From: Holosporales bacterium
Lineage (GTDB): Bacteria > Pseudomonadota > Alphaproteobacteria > RUG11792
Assembly: GCA_031289695.1 (NCBI GenBank)
Contig: JAITPA010000025.1
Coordinates: 62,001 to 126,000 of the forward strand
Direction of reading: 5' to 3'
DNA: 64,000 nt
Position 1 is the stretch's first letter; each line of letters begins with the position of its first letter. The translations under genes and the position numbers were made by a program. The notes under the pieces were generated by a model. The model ran no database searches. It worked only from the letters and a program-made list of their open reading frames with translations, and was not told where the DNA came from. Below are positions 1 through 8,801 of the stretch, one piece after another.

Positions 1-507
1 TCCAACCACTGAAAACACAGAGAATCTCCCACCTATTTTTGGGTTATGCTCTACAATCCGCATTTTCCTAATTTTTGCTAATTGCCTAAGTGTACTATTT
101 TCGGAAAATTCCGTTATGGCTAGAGCTCTAGTTTGATAATCGAAGTTTGGCCAAAGCTCACAGATTGTTGAAAATAACATAAGGGATTCAGTTGTTTTGC
201 CAGATTTCGATATAACGATAATTCCCGTTTTATCCGGATCACAACTTCTCATAACGTTTTCAAAATGCCTAGAATCCGTATTTTCCAAAAAAACCACCTT
301 AGTGGCTTTGCCAGAATACATTGCTTCAAAATTAACAAGACACTTGCCACCGAGACTTGACCCCCCAGTGCCGATGACTAGTATACTATTACAGCAATCA
401 AACGACTTTGCAAGTTTTCTGACAGAAGCCCTATCTTCATCTAGGACCTTAAATATATCCAATGCCCTAATTTGTACTTTGATATAATTAAAAACTTCAT
501 CAATCAT
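1..507 (-). CDS. pgi: Glucose-6-phosphate isomerase, N-terminal part (cut by window edge)
   Basis: The first 169 codons of a phosphoglucose isomerase, which interconverts glucose-6-phosphate and fructose-6-phosphate in glycolysis and gluconeogenesis. The sugar-phosphate-binding SIS fold shows in GTGGSSLGGK (the family glycine/serine loop) followed by VISKSGKTTES, the second phosphate-binding signature. The ATG at 507 has AAAGGAAGT a few bases upstream, a good ribosome binding site, and an upstream ATG runs at once into a stop. It lies 12 bases after the secreted HAD-like gene, so the two are probably co-transcribed. The C-terminal half is outside the window. With pgk at 23829 it implies a working glycolytic or gluconeogenic route, unlike Rickettsia. 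Confidence 0.93.
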   Translation of the reverse strand, partial: MIDEVFNYIKVQIRALDIFKVLDEDRASVRKLAKSFDCCNSILVIGTGGSSLGGKCLVNFEAMYSGKATKVVFLENTDSRHFENVMRSCDPDKTGIIVISKSGKTTESLMLFSTICELWPNFDYQTRALAITEFSENSTLRQLAKIRKMRIVEHNPKIGGRFSVFSVVG

Positions 508-519
508 TTCATACTTCCT

Positions 520-1530
520 TTAAATCTCCACTAGACGTTTCCTACGCGATGCCGCACTGCTTGTTGCTAAGACAATAGACTCCTCACTAAGACATTTTCT
601 CAAAGCTATGCTGGCCCTATTTATTGATGTTCTGGATACCGGATTCCAGTCTCCAATTGAAACAGCCGGTGGCCATCCAATTACAGAAGCCAAACGACCA
701 TTTTGTAGAACCCTAATCTGTTTGTCCGCGATCCCCTGATCGGAGTATGTCACAAAAAAATCCCTCTGCTTTGTATGATGAATAGCAGTAAATTTAATTC
801 CAGCCTTGTGACACATTGTAGCAACACTACCGATTGCTGATTTAGAATCGTCTACCATTATTATCTGCAATTCACCATATCTTTCTGCACCTATCAATTC
901 TACAACACTTCTTAAATTTTGTACAAAAGGAGAATTATTCTCTTGCGTTAATTGAGACACCAATTCTGGAAGACTATCCAAGAAACCCTTTATTACCAGA
1001 CCCTTCTCGTTGTAAATGGTATACAAAATTCCACCAATAAAAACAGAACATTCGTCATCAGATTGAACTGCTCTGTATTCAAGAGGTTCGTCAAACTTTA
1101 GTGGAATTTTAATATTCCTCCATTGCTCGGCTGGATTCGTGCCAACAATTTCGACAATATCATTAACTCTTACATCGTGGAAAGAAGGAATGTGCCCAAA
1201 TTTTCCAGCAATAGAACTAGTACAGAAAAAATAAACTATCCCTTCTTCAATAACGTGTCGCAGTAAAGCAATAAGATCTCTATCAACAACTTCTTTTTCA
1301 CTTGCTAAAAAGTTCGCAATTGCACTTACATCTCCGCTTAGTTGTTGTAAAAGTTCTTGCGGTAACACTCCAGTGTTTTTCTGCTGGAAAATTGTCCCAT
1401 CGATATCTAAAACAATAATCGACGCTTTGGGATTCAATCCACTAAATGTTTCCTGATACATATCAGGGGCTGCAACTCTTGCCTCAAGGTTAAATAAAAA
1501 AAGTAATATGCCAAAAATGTGTCTAAGCAT
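520..1530 (-). CDS. Exported HAD-like protein, DUF2608 type
   Basis: 336 residues with an N-terminal signal peptide (hydrophobic residues 5-15, likely cleavage near residue 20). HAD phosphatase motifs can be read: motif I DIDGT at 42-46, a motif II threonine in FFCTSS at 102-107, a lysine in the KG..L segment near 181, and an acidic motif IV in MVDDSKSAIG around 225-234. The arrangement resembles the DUF2608 family known from host-associated bacteria such as Legionella, so a periplasmic or secreted phosphohydrolase is likely; the substrate is unknown. The start at 1530 has GGGGAT upstream. It sits directly before pgi. Family membership is inferred from motifs; an exported acid phosphatase of another HAD class is the alternative. 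Confidence 0.7.
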   Translation of the reverse strand: MLRHIFGILLFLFNLEARVAAPDMYQETFSGLNPKASIIVLDIDGTIFQQKNTGVLPQELLQQLSGDVSAIANFLASEKEVVDRDLIALLRHVIEEGIVYFFCTSSIAGKFGHIPSFHDVRVNDIVEIVGTNPAEQWRNIKIPLKFDEPLEYRAVQSDDECSVFIGGILYTIYNEKGLVIKGFLDSLPELVSQLTQENNSPFVQNLRSVVELIGAERYGELQIIMVDDSKSAIGSVATMCHKAGIKFTAIHHTKQRDFFVTYSDQGIADKQIRVLQNGRLASVIGWPPAVSIGDWNPVSRTSINRASIALRKCLSEESIVLATSSAASRRKRLVEI

Positions 1531-1651
1531 GATCGTATCCCCAAAGAAACACCCTTAATCAGGCTTTCATAATTTTTCTAAATGTACAAACGAAAAATAA
1601 AAAAAATTTGAGAATTTTCACGTAAAGATAGAAAAATATGATAAAAAGAGC

Positions 1652-2353
1652 TTAATTTGAATTCCTCAAAGTATGCGATATGCAGACAATTGCCGCTGTT
1701 TCTGTTCGAAGAATATTTTTTGACAATGTAACAATTGTTGTTTTTTCGGCCAGTGTTTTCTTTTCATGATCGGAAAAGCCACCTTCTGGGCCGATTATGA
1801 AACCACATGGTTCTTCGTTTAATGTCAGCTCTGATATATGTGAAGCTTGAATCTTTCGTTCCACTGCGGATATCCAAACAAACTCCTTCGGACGATGTTC
1901 TACGAAATTGTCAAAGCTCAAAACGTCATGAAAGGTTGGGATATCCAGCCTCTCGGATTGTTCTGTCGCCCCAATGGCAATCCACTGCATTTTTTGAAGA
2001 TTCATCGGCGCATTGGTATATTCGCTTTGTATTGGGTAAAAACTAGTTACCCCAAGCTCTGTGCATTTTTCTATCATTATTTTTAATCTATCTTGTTTGA
2101 TTGGACAGAATGCCAAAGCTACAATCCTCGATGGTTTGTATGAATCGAGCAGTTCCTCCCGCTTGGCGTAGATAATTTTCTTCCTGATCGATACAACCAA
2201 GCATCGCCACTCTCCATCAATCTTATTGAACGCTTTGAATACAGACCCTTCTTTTAACCTCAATACAACAGCCAATCTTGCAGAATTTTCCTGAGATAAT
2301 TCGAATATCTCGTTGCCTAGAGGTTCGCAATAAATTCTTGGTACGTGCTTCAC
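1652..2353 (-). CDS. rsmE: 16S rRNA m3U1498 methyltransferase RsmE
   Basis: 233 residues. RsmE uses S-adenosylmethionine to methylate N3 of U1498 in 16S rRNA. The N-terminal PUA-like part precedes a SPOUT (knotted) methyltransferase domain. Diagnostic motifs are FIIGPEGGFSDHEKK (SAM-binding knot) and LRTETAAI near the C terminus; PIKQDRLKIMIEKCTELGV is the family central motif. The only suitable start is a GTG at 2353, nine bases after the stop of the upstream MFS transporter gene, so it is probably translated from the same transcript. Confidence 0.93.
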   Translation of the reverse strand: MKHVPRIYCEPLGNEIFELSQENSARLAVVLRLKEGSVFKAFNKIDGEWRCLVVSIRKKIIYAKREELLDSYKPSRIVALAFCPIKQDRLKIMIEKCTELGVTSFYPIQSEYTNAPMNLQKMQWIAIGATEQSERLDIPTFHDVLSFDNFVEHRPKEFVWISAVERKIQASHISELTLNEEPCGFIIGPEGGFSDHEKKTLAEKTTIVTLSKNILRTETAAIVCISHTLRNSN

Positions 2354-2362
2354 CAGTATTTG

Positions 2363-3601
2363 CTATTTCTCAGTATGAGTCTTTTTTTCACTCACGAAAA
2401 ACGTTATGATTAACCCAAATATCATGGCAATTACAAAAGCGCGCATTGCGCCTCTATATGTTTCGATCGTATATATTGGTAATCCCTCTGCCGTTGTCAA
2501 TCCACCTCTGAAGAAATCTAGCAATTTTCCAAGAGCTGGTTGAAAAATCAATCCACTACACATGATCAGCATATTCACTACACCAGAAGCGGTACCTCCA
2601 TATTTAGCATCAACGTTACTGCATGCCATAGGGAAGCATAACATACTAGACGCCGCACAGAGGCTGCCTACGAACAGAAGACCGAGGCAAGCATAGAAGT
2701 CTACAGCATCGCTGAATAAGGCGGTCCAGAAAGCACAAACTGCAACCGAAAGGCCGATGATTAGCGTATTTTTGTTACTTGCAATCTTTTGAGCAACCCA
2801 TGGTGAAAATACGCTACCAATACCATAACCTATAAATATTGTTATTGATGCGGCTGCTGCTATTTCAGTCGAGATAGAAAACCTCTTTTCTATGAAAGGA
2901 ACAATCCACAATTCTGCCAATGCGCTAAGCGGCAGGTAAGCCATCGCTCCAGAGAACCCAAGCACCCAAATGTTCCGATTTGAGACAAGTAGCTTTAGCG
3001 CTTTGAAAATTTCTGTATTAGAAGAACCGGATTTGCCTGATTTATTTGACATGCATACAACAGCAAGGATGCCGATTAATACCCCAAAACATGCCATGGA
3101 GTAGGTAGCAATTCTCCAGCCTACCAGATTGACTAGATATGCCACTGGAGCTGTTCCAGTAATGCCTCCAAGACATCCCATAGACATTGTTATCCCCATC
3201 ATCATTCCTTGTTTTTTCGGTTCAAAACAATCTGTGGCCATTTTGATACAACACAAAAATGCAGCCGACGACGCAAGACCTATAAAAAACCTTCCGATCT
3301 CAAGTTGCAGCACTCCACCAGCCGCGCCAAATATGAAAGTTCCCATCGTTAGGAATATACAACTGGATATCAAGACTGACTTCGTTCCCAATTTGTCTGC
3401 AATGATTCCGCAAGGTATTTGCATTATGATATAAGGGATGTATGCTATTGAAACTATAAATCCATAAACCGAAGAAGTTATTTTGAATTCGTCCATAAAA
3501 CAATTGGATAGGACACTCGGTTCTACCCTAACAATGTAGACAAGTAAATAGAACAGCCAACATGTCATGGCGGTCATGACTGCAGAGTTTCGTGTGCTCA
3601 T
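2363..3601 (-). CDS. MFS transporter, substrate unknown
   Basis: About 412 residues, almost entirely hydrophobic, with around twelve membrane segments. After TM2 comes the MFS loop 2-3 signature, seen as GIIADKLGTKSVLI, and the cytoplasmic central loop holds NKSGKSGSSN. I chose the ATG at 3601 because it puts a short N terminus before TM1 (CWLFYLLVYIVRV); ATGs at 3646/3643 are alternatives, and the longest frame (TTG, 3679) would overlap prfB. It follows prfB on the same strand. Such carriers are common in intracellular Alphaproteobacteria and Legionella for taking up host metabolites, but nothing in the sequence fixes the substrate or direction. Confidence 0.85.
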   Translation of the reverse strand: MSTRNSAVMTAMTCWLFYLLVYIVRVEPSVLSNCFMDEFKITSSVYGFIVSIAYIPYIIMQIPCGIIADKLGTKSVLISSCIFLTMGTFIFGAAGGVLQLEIGRFFIGLASSAAFLCCIKMATDCFEPKKQGMMMGITMSMGCLGGITGTAPVAYLVNLVGWRIATYSMACFGVLIGILAVVCMSNKSGKSGSSNTEIFKALKLLVSNRNIWVLGFSGAMAYLPLSALAELWIVPFIEKRFSISTEIAAAASITIFIGYGIGSVFSPWVAQKIASNKNTLIIGLSVAVCAFWTALFSDAVDFYACLGLLFVGSLCAASSMLCFPMACSNVDAKYGGTASGVVNMLIMCSGLIFQPALGKLLDFFRGGLTTAEGLPIYTIETYRGAMRAFVIAMIFGLIITFFVSEKKTHTEK

Positions 3602-3647
3602 AATAGAATTACAAAAAGGTATAACACAACGCCCATTATGCATCATA

Positions 3648-4760
3648 TCACGATGATTTAAAATATTTATCTGCAGCAAGTGAAACAGCTGACTCTAAAA
3701 ATACATTTATTTCTCCATCTAAGACTGCAGCTGCATTACCTTGCTCAACGCCAGTTCTCACGTCTTTTACCATTTGATATGGCTGGAGAACGTATGACCT
3801 AATCTGATTTCCCCAAGCTATATCGGTTTTCGTTTGTAACTTATTCGCCTCTTCCTCCTGTTCGCGTAGTTTTTTAGCATATAGCTTAGATTTAAGCATA
3901 TTCATTGCTATCTCGCGATTTCGATGCTGAGATCTATCTACCTGCGATGCAGTGACTATTCCAGTTGGAATATGCGTAATTCTGACTGCGCTGTCCGTTT
4001 TGTTGACGTGTTGTCCGCCGGCTCCTGATGACCTGTACGTATCGACCCTTAAATCATTTGGATTTATTTCGATCTCGATGTCGGTATTGAGTTCTGGCAT
4101 AACCAACACAGAGGCAAAGCTAGTATGACGTCTTGCGTTTGAATCGAACGGAGATATGCGAACTAGTCGGTGAACTCCAGATTCTTTTTTAAGCCATCCA
4201 TATGCTTTGTCCCCTTTGATGTGAAGCGTTATAGATTTAACTCCAGCTTCCTCTCCATCATTCTTATCGGTAATTTCAATGGAATACTTCTTTTTCTCAG
4301 CCCATCTGGAATACATTCTTGCAAGCATCTCAGCCCAGTCTTGCGCTTCCGTCCCACCGGCTCCAGCATTAATTTCGAGAAAACAATTTAATGAATCGTG
4401 CTTATCGCTTAAGATTGCTTCAATTTGCAATGTAGTAGCTTCCGCTGCCAAGTTGTTCAAATTTCTACTTATTTCTGATATCAAATTTTCATCGTTTTCA
4501 TGTTCGGCGAGTTCTAGAAGACCTACCATATCATTCAATTTGCTTTCGAGGTAATCAACTGGGTTTATCGCATTCATGAGTCGATCTTTTTCTTTTGTAG
4601 TTTTTACTGCTTCTTCGGGGTTATCCCAAAAATTTGGATTCTCGGTCAACTTAGTGAGTTTTGCTATACTTGAGATGGCACTGTCATATCCAACAAAGTT
4701 TCTAATTAATTTTACAGAGTTCTTGATTGTTTCAATATTTTTAACATCTTGAGGTGTCAT
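3648..4760 (-). CDS. prfB: Peptide chain release factor 2
   Basis: 370 residues. RF2 recognises UGA and UAA and triggers release of the finished peptide. The peptidyl-transferase motif GGQ is present (SSGAGGQHVNKTDSAV), and the anticodon-like tripeptide SPF (RISPFDSNARRH) identifies RF2 rather than RF1. The reading frame is continuous from the ATG at 4760, so the programmed +1 frameshift with an early in-frame UGA found in many bacterial prfB genes is absent. It sits 8 bases after hisS and is followed by the MFS gene, so it belongs to a minus-strand run with hisS upstream. Confidence 0.96.
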   Translation of the reverse strand: MTPQDVKNIETIKNSVKLIRNFVGYDSAISSIAKLTKLTENPNFWDNPEEAVKTTKEKDRLMNAINPVDYLESKLNDMVGLLELAEHENDENLISEISRNLNNLAAEATTLQIEAILSDKHDSLNCFLEINAGAGGTEAQDWAEMLARMYSRWAEKKKYSIEITDKNDGEEAGVKSITLHIKGDKAYGWLKKESGVHRLVRISPFDSNARRHTSFASVLVMPELNTDIEIEINPNDLRVDTYRSSGAGGQHVNKTDSAVRITHIPTGIVTASQVDRSQHRNREIAMNMLKSKLYAKKLREQEEEANKLQTKTDIAWGNQIRSYVLQPYQMVKDVRTGVEQGNAAAVLDGEINVFLESAVSLAADKYFKSS

Positions 4761-4768
4761 GGGATTTA

Positions 4769-6034
4769 TTAGCTCCTATTTGAAATCATATGGTGAGCAA
4801 CAAACTTGACCACCTCACTGCGATTAATCTTTTTTGTTTTTAATGAATCATCGGATATGTTCATATATTTGATTGTAACGAAATCTCCAGAGCATTCGTC
4901 TTCTCCTACAATCAGTGCCAATTCGCAATTTAACTTATCGGCCATTTTCATTTTTTTGCCGATATTACCAAGATGTAAAAATTCGCAATGTATGTCGCTG
5001 GCAATGAGCAGCCTATATAACTCAAACGCAGAGGCATCCTCTTTTCCGGAGACAGGGATAACGGCGACCCTCCTCGCTGTCTCTTTGAAGCTTTTATCGT
5101 CTAGCAAAAGCATTATTCGTTCAATCCCAAAGGCAAATCCAACGCCAGATAAATTGGGTCCTCCGAGCATTTCGAGTAGCTTATCGTATCTTCCCCCTCC
5201 ACCTATTGAATCTTCATATCCTGTCGTTGGCTTAAATTCAAATGCTGTATGGCTGTAGTAATCTAAACCTCGAACAAGGAAATTGTTTACTTCGTAACTT
5301 ATGTTATACTTTTCTATAGCTTCACAAACTTTCTTAAAATATGTATCTGAGTCTTTTGTAAAATAGTCACCGATAATTGGAGCCATCGAGCAAATCTCCT
5401 TGTCCTTTTCATTTTTGGAATCCAGAATTCTCAGTGGATTTTTTTTGAGCCGGATTTTAGATTCATCAGATAATTCATCTTCATGTCTTGAAAAATATTT
5501 GATGATGGCCTTAATGTATGCTTCTCTTGTTTCATCATCTCCTAAAGAATTGATTACAACTTTGAAATCGAAGATGCCTAGGGCATTTAACATTTCGCTT
5601 GCCATGGCTATGACAATCGCATCGGTGTATGGGCTTTTATCTGATATATATTCACACCCTAATTGATGGAATTGGCGAAACCTTCCCTTTTGCGGTCTGT
5701 CATACCGAAACATTTCCCCGTAATACATGAATCGTACCGGGAGGTTTTGCGTAAGTGATTCCGAGATAATGGCCCTCATAACGCCGGCGGTTCCCTCTGG
5801 CCTTAGTGTCAAAGAATCTCCACCTTTATCAGAGAACGTATACATTTCCTTTGAGACGACATCTGTTTCATTCCCTATCGCCCTTTGGAAGATTTCTGTG
5901 TATTCAACAATTGGAGTATGGATTGTCCTGTATCCATATTTCGAGCAAATTTCCCTTGATATTGAAATGATGCTCTCGTATTTCCTTGCATCATTTCCAT
6001 ACCAATCCTTCATTCCTCGTACAGGCCTTAACAT
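4769..6034 (-). CDS. hisS: Histidyl-tRNA synthetase
   Basis: 421 residues, the normal size. It charges tRNA-His. The class II aminoacyl-tRNA synthetase core shows motif 1 around residues 50-70, motif 2 in MYYGEMFRYDRPQKGRFRQF, the histidine-specific LVRGLDYYSHTAFEF, and motif 3 in GVGFAFGIERIMLLL. An anticodon-binding domain follows (RRVAVIPVSG onward). The ATG at 6034 begins MLRPVRGMKDWY, the expected N terminus. The 237-base region upstream (6035-6271) separates it from the HTH-receiver gene and should hold its promoter; I saw no clear hairpin there. Confidence 0.96.
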   Translation of the reverse strand: MLRPVRGMKDWYGNDARKYESIISISREICSKYGYRTIHTPIVEYTEIFQRAIGNETDVVSKEMYTFSDKGGDSLTLRPEGTAGVMRAIISESLTQNLPVRFMYYGEMFRYDRPQKGRFRQFHQLGCEYISDKSPYTDAIVIAMASEMLNALGIFDFKVVINSLGDDETREAYIKAIIKYFSRHEDELSDESKIRLKKNPLRILDSKNEKDKEICSMAPIIGDYFTKDSDTYFKKVCEAIEKYNISYEVNNFLVRGLDYYSHTAFEFKPTTGYEDSIGGGGRYDKLLEMLGGPNLSGVGFAFGIERIMLLLDDKSFKETARRVAVIPVSGKEDASAFELYRLLIASDIHCEFLHLGNIGKKMKMADKLNCELALIVGEDECSGDFVTIKYMNISDDSLKTKKINRSEVVKFVAHHMISNRS

Positions 6035-6271
6035 TGCATCACATAAAACTACAGGAACAACCGCTCCATTCTACAATAAAAATTCTTGATATGCTCAAGA
6101 TATGTCAGAGCTAAAGCGCGAGATAACTTTCAAATATCAAATATTTCTATCAAAGTATGAAATAAATCATCGTACTGAAAACGCTATAATAAAAGTAATA
6201 TAACGGCGATTTACTTCATACAAAGATACTAGCCAAATGATATCGCGAAAGTTTCTGCAATTTTACAGACG

Positions 6272-6976
6272 CTATTTCCCAATCGAAGGAAGAATGACTG
6301 CCGTCGTCCAGTATTTAATGCAAGTTATCAGGCTTCCCTTAAAAGACCCAAATTCAAACGACTTGCAAATATACCCAGATGCTCCATACAAATAAGCCGA
6401 TCTCATAATTCTGTTGTCTATGCTATTTGTAATGACAATAATCTGAATATCTTGCAGATCTCTATCCATTTTTATTTTTCTTATGATATCGATTCCGTCG
6501 CTCTTATCGAGATGTACATCTAGAAAAATTAAATCTGGTTTTGAAAAATTTGTAAATAAAGTTTTATAGCGAAGCACCTCCATAGTCTGTGTTTCATCGT
6601 GAACACACAGTACATTTAGGTTTTTAAAGCCACTGAGAATTTTCTTGATAATTACCTCATCCCCAGGATCATTCTCAATCATCAACAAATTGATCGCACT
6701 ATTTTTACTCCTCCTTACAGGCAACGCTATATCAGAATTCTCACTATCGTTCAGACCATCAAAAAATCTTTCTACATTGACTTCATAGAGCGCTGATAAT
6801 TTATACAAATTTGACGCAGATATTTTGCTTTGTGCCAATTCATATTTTTGAACCTGTTGATATGATACACCTATTTTTCTTGCAACGTCAGACAGTGTCA
6901 TCCCACGCTTCAACCGCTTCTCGCGAAGTTGGCTTCCCACTATTGTATCTATTGTTCTTTTACTATTTTGCTGCAT
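6272..6976 (-). CDS. HTH (XRE) - receiver domain fusion response regulator
   Basis: 234 residues. Residues 15-70 form a Cro/C1-type helix-turn-helix (LREKRLKRGMTLSDVARKIG then VSYQQVQKYE). After a linker, residues 95-225 form a CheY-like receiver with an acidic pair (ENDPGDE), the phospho-acceptor aspartate D153 in IFLDVHL, T183 in VITNS and K205 in YICKSF. The receiver resembles Rcp-type regulators paired with phytochrome-like kinases. The DNA-binding domain lies N-terminal, the reverse of usual transcriptional response regulators. The ATG at 6976 follows a strong GGAGG; it overlaps the upstream kinase gene by 14 bases, so the two are translationally coupled and very likely cognate. The target genes are unknown. 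Confidence 0.88.
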   Translation of the reverse strand: MQQNSKRTIDTIVGSQLREKRLKRGMTLSDVARKIGVSYQQVQKYELAQSKISASNLYKLSALYEVNVERFFDGLNDSENSDIALPVRRSKNSAINLLMIENDPGDEVIIKKILSGFKNLNVLCVHDETQTMEVLRYKTLFTNFSKPDLIFLDVHLDKSDGIDIIRKIKMDRDLQDIQIIVITNSIDNRIMRSAYLYGASGYICKSFEFGSFKGSLITCIKYWTTAVILPSIGK

Positions 6977-7874
6977 AGCTGCCTCCAATAGAATATGTGT
7001 TAAATGTTAGGATATAGTTGTATCCGGGTTTATCTGGCGATATTCTTATGCTCCCATCAAGCCACTGCATAAGGTCTCTGCATATCGAAAGCCCAAGGTG
7101 GTTGCCATCAAACCCTTTTGCAGATTCAAGCTCTTTGCCATTATCTTCAAATGAGATTAGAACCTGCTTTTCGTTTTTTGCAACGAGCCTGATGGAGATA
7201 ACCAAGTTTTTAACTGTAGTGTGGAACAGCGAATTTTCAATAAGATTCTTGAAGACCCTTAACACACTAGCATACGCGCCTCTAACGCGCGGTATCTCAC
7301 CATCAAGATTAATACGACATTTTCTTTTTTCAAACTGGCTCTTTAGAAGCAATTTAATATCACGTATTACATCCGATATACTAACAGCGGAACTTTTATT
7401 GTTATTGAGAAACAATAAACTTTCATTAAGTTCGTTTAGGATTCGTATGCTACTTATCGTAAAATTAATATATTCTTCAACTTTATCTGAAGATCCTTCG
7501 GCTAGTTGCATTTTAATTAATTGAAGAAAATTTGCAATATTTCGCAATGGACCTTTTATATCGTGGTGATGTTTCTCGACTGAGCATGCATCTTCGTTGA
7601 AGTGTCTATCTTGTTTGCCTTTCAGATAAACAACAAATATCTCATTACCCGTGGCAGTTGTTGCAACTTTTAGACACGTAAATTTATTTTTTTTAGAAGG
7701 CAAACAATGAAATATCGCATCGACAACATCCTGGTCGATAGTCTTCAGAGATCCCAGCGATTCCGAACAAAAAATAACACCCGATTTACTTGAGACGATT
7801 GCAAAGGGAAATTCATATCCCAAATGTCCTTCTAATTTCTTTGCAACTTCTAACACTGTGCCCTGGACTTCCAT
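6963..7874 (-). CDS. Soluble histidine kinase partnered with the HTH-receiver protein
   Basis: About 303 residues with no transmembrane segment. The N-terminal 90 residues look like a small PAS/GAF-type sensor (EFPFAIVSSKSGVIFCSES). The H-box is HHDIKGPLRNIANF, with the phospho-accepting histidine near residue 104, in the style of phytochrome-type kinases. The ATPase part has an N-box (NLIENSLFHT), a reduced G1 box (FEDNGKELE) and a G2-like region (HLGLSICRDLMQWLDG). The chosen start is the ATG at 7874 with AAGG upstream; a GTG at 7907 would add 11 residues. The overlap with the regulator gene supports a dedicated two-component pair. The signal is unknown; a cytoplasmic cue is likely because there is no membrane anchor. 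Confidence 0.82.
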   Translation of the reverse strand: MEVQGTVLEVAKKLEGHLGYEFPFAIVSSKSGVIFCSESLGSLKTIDQDVVDAIFHCLPSKKNKFTCLKVATTATGNEIFVVYLKGKQDRHFNEDACSVEKHHHDIKGPLRNIANFLQLIKMQLAEGSSDKVEEYINFTISSIRILNELNESLLFLNNNKSSAVSISDVIRDIKLLLKSQFEKRKCRINLDGEIPRVRGAYASVLRVFKNLIENSLFHTTVKNLVISIRLVAKNEKQVLISFEDNGKELESAKGFDGNHLGLSICRDLMQWLDGSIRISPDKPGYNYILTFNTYSIGGSYAAK

Positions 7875-8096
7875 GCGAAAAACCTTACTAAAAAAATCAT
7901 TCAACACGCATTGTACAGCAATTATCGCCTATACAATCCTAAAAATGCGTTTTAAAAATTGAATTTTGTTTTGTTATTCGCATTTCAGTTGAGACGTGAC
8001 AAAGTTACAACTACGCGCTATGGGCTAATTTAGCCTCTTCCATTAACCACATTTTTGTGGCAAACTTGTAGCCAGTGTATAGAAAACCTTTTGGCA

Positions 8097-8801
8097 ATGA
8101 AGATATTTCGTTATTTGGTTGCTCTGCTTTTAGCAACTGGCGCTGCCTTCTCGTCTGAATATAATTTTGAAGAAGCTTTAGCTGGATATTCAAAAATTGC
8201 CAAAGAAATCTCTGTGAGACAAATCACAAAAGAAGATGAGGATAGGCTTTTCCAGCTTGTCATTGAGATTTTGAAAAATCTGGCAATACAGGATTTTATT
8301 TTCAAATACTTCAATGGCAGCGGCTTCCCAAATTTAGCACAACATGAAAATGATAAAAAAGACAATGATATTGTGGCTAACTTTACGATAGCAATTTACA
8401 CACTTTATAGAAATTTAACTGATGATCTCATAAGAGAAATATTGAAGAAATCTCCTCTTGAAATGGTTTCAATCCTCCGAGAAATAAATGCTTTACTCCA
8501 ATTTGTGCAAGCCGATCCTAGGACATATGGACATGGTCAGTTCAAAGAAAAAGACGGAGATATTACAACCGTTTTTGCAACAAATGAGGCAATCATCAGA
8601 ATAATGAAACCTGTAATACTAAGTTGTTTGCTAAGTAACAATGCGAAAATTTACAAGTTATCTAGGGTGACTTCGGCTCTTTATAGAGCCCAACAAAAAG
8701 TACCTCCAGCTGAAACTTTTAAAACTGCCCTCTCTTCAATGAAGAGAAGTACCGCTGACGATTCGAGGATAGCCGTATGGATATGTATAGAGCAATTTTA
8801 A
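8097..8801 (+). CDS. Exported protein of unknown function (tandem paralogue 1)
   Basis: 234 residues, family not recognised. The ATG at 8097 begins a clear signal peptide (KIFRYLVALLLATGAAFSS); a longer frame from 8055 would put hydrophilic residues before it and is unlikely. The mature protein is predicted to be mostly helical, with ILKNLAIQDFIFKYFN and a conserved-looking block ILKKSPLEMVSILREINALL near residue 115. The same block pattern (ILSKAPEDVPSIAVEITQML) occurs in the next gene, which overlaps by 25 bases, so the pair looks like an old tandem duplication translated together. No catalytic motif was seen. Confidence 0.72.
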   Translation: MKIFRYLVALLLATGAAFSSEYNFEEALAGYSKIAKEISVRQITKEDEDRLFQLVIEILKNLAIQDFIFKYFNGSGFPNLAQHENDKKDNDIVANFTIAIYTLYRNLTDDLIREILKKSPLEMVSILREINALLQFVQADPRTYGHGQFKEKDGDITTVFATNEAIIRIMKPVILSCLLSNNAKIYKLSRVTSALYRAQQKVPPAETFKTALSSMKRSTADDSRIAVWICIEQF

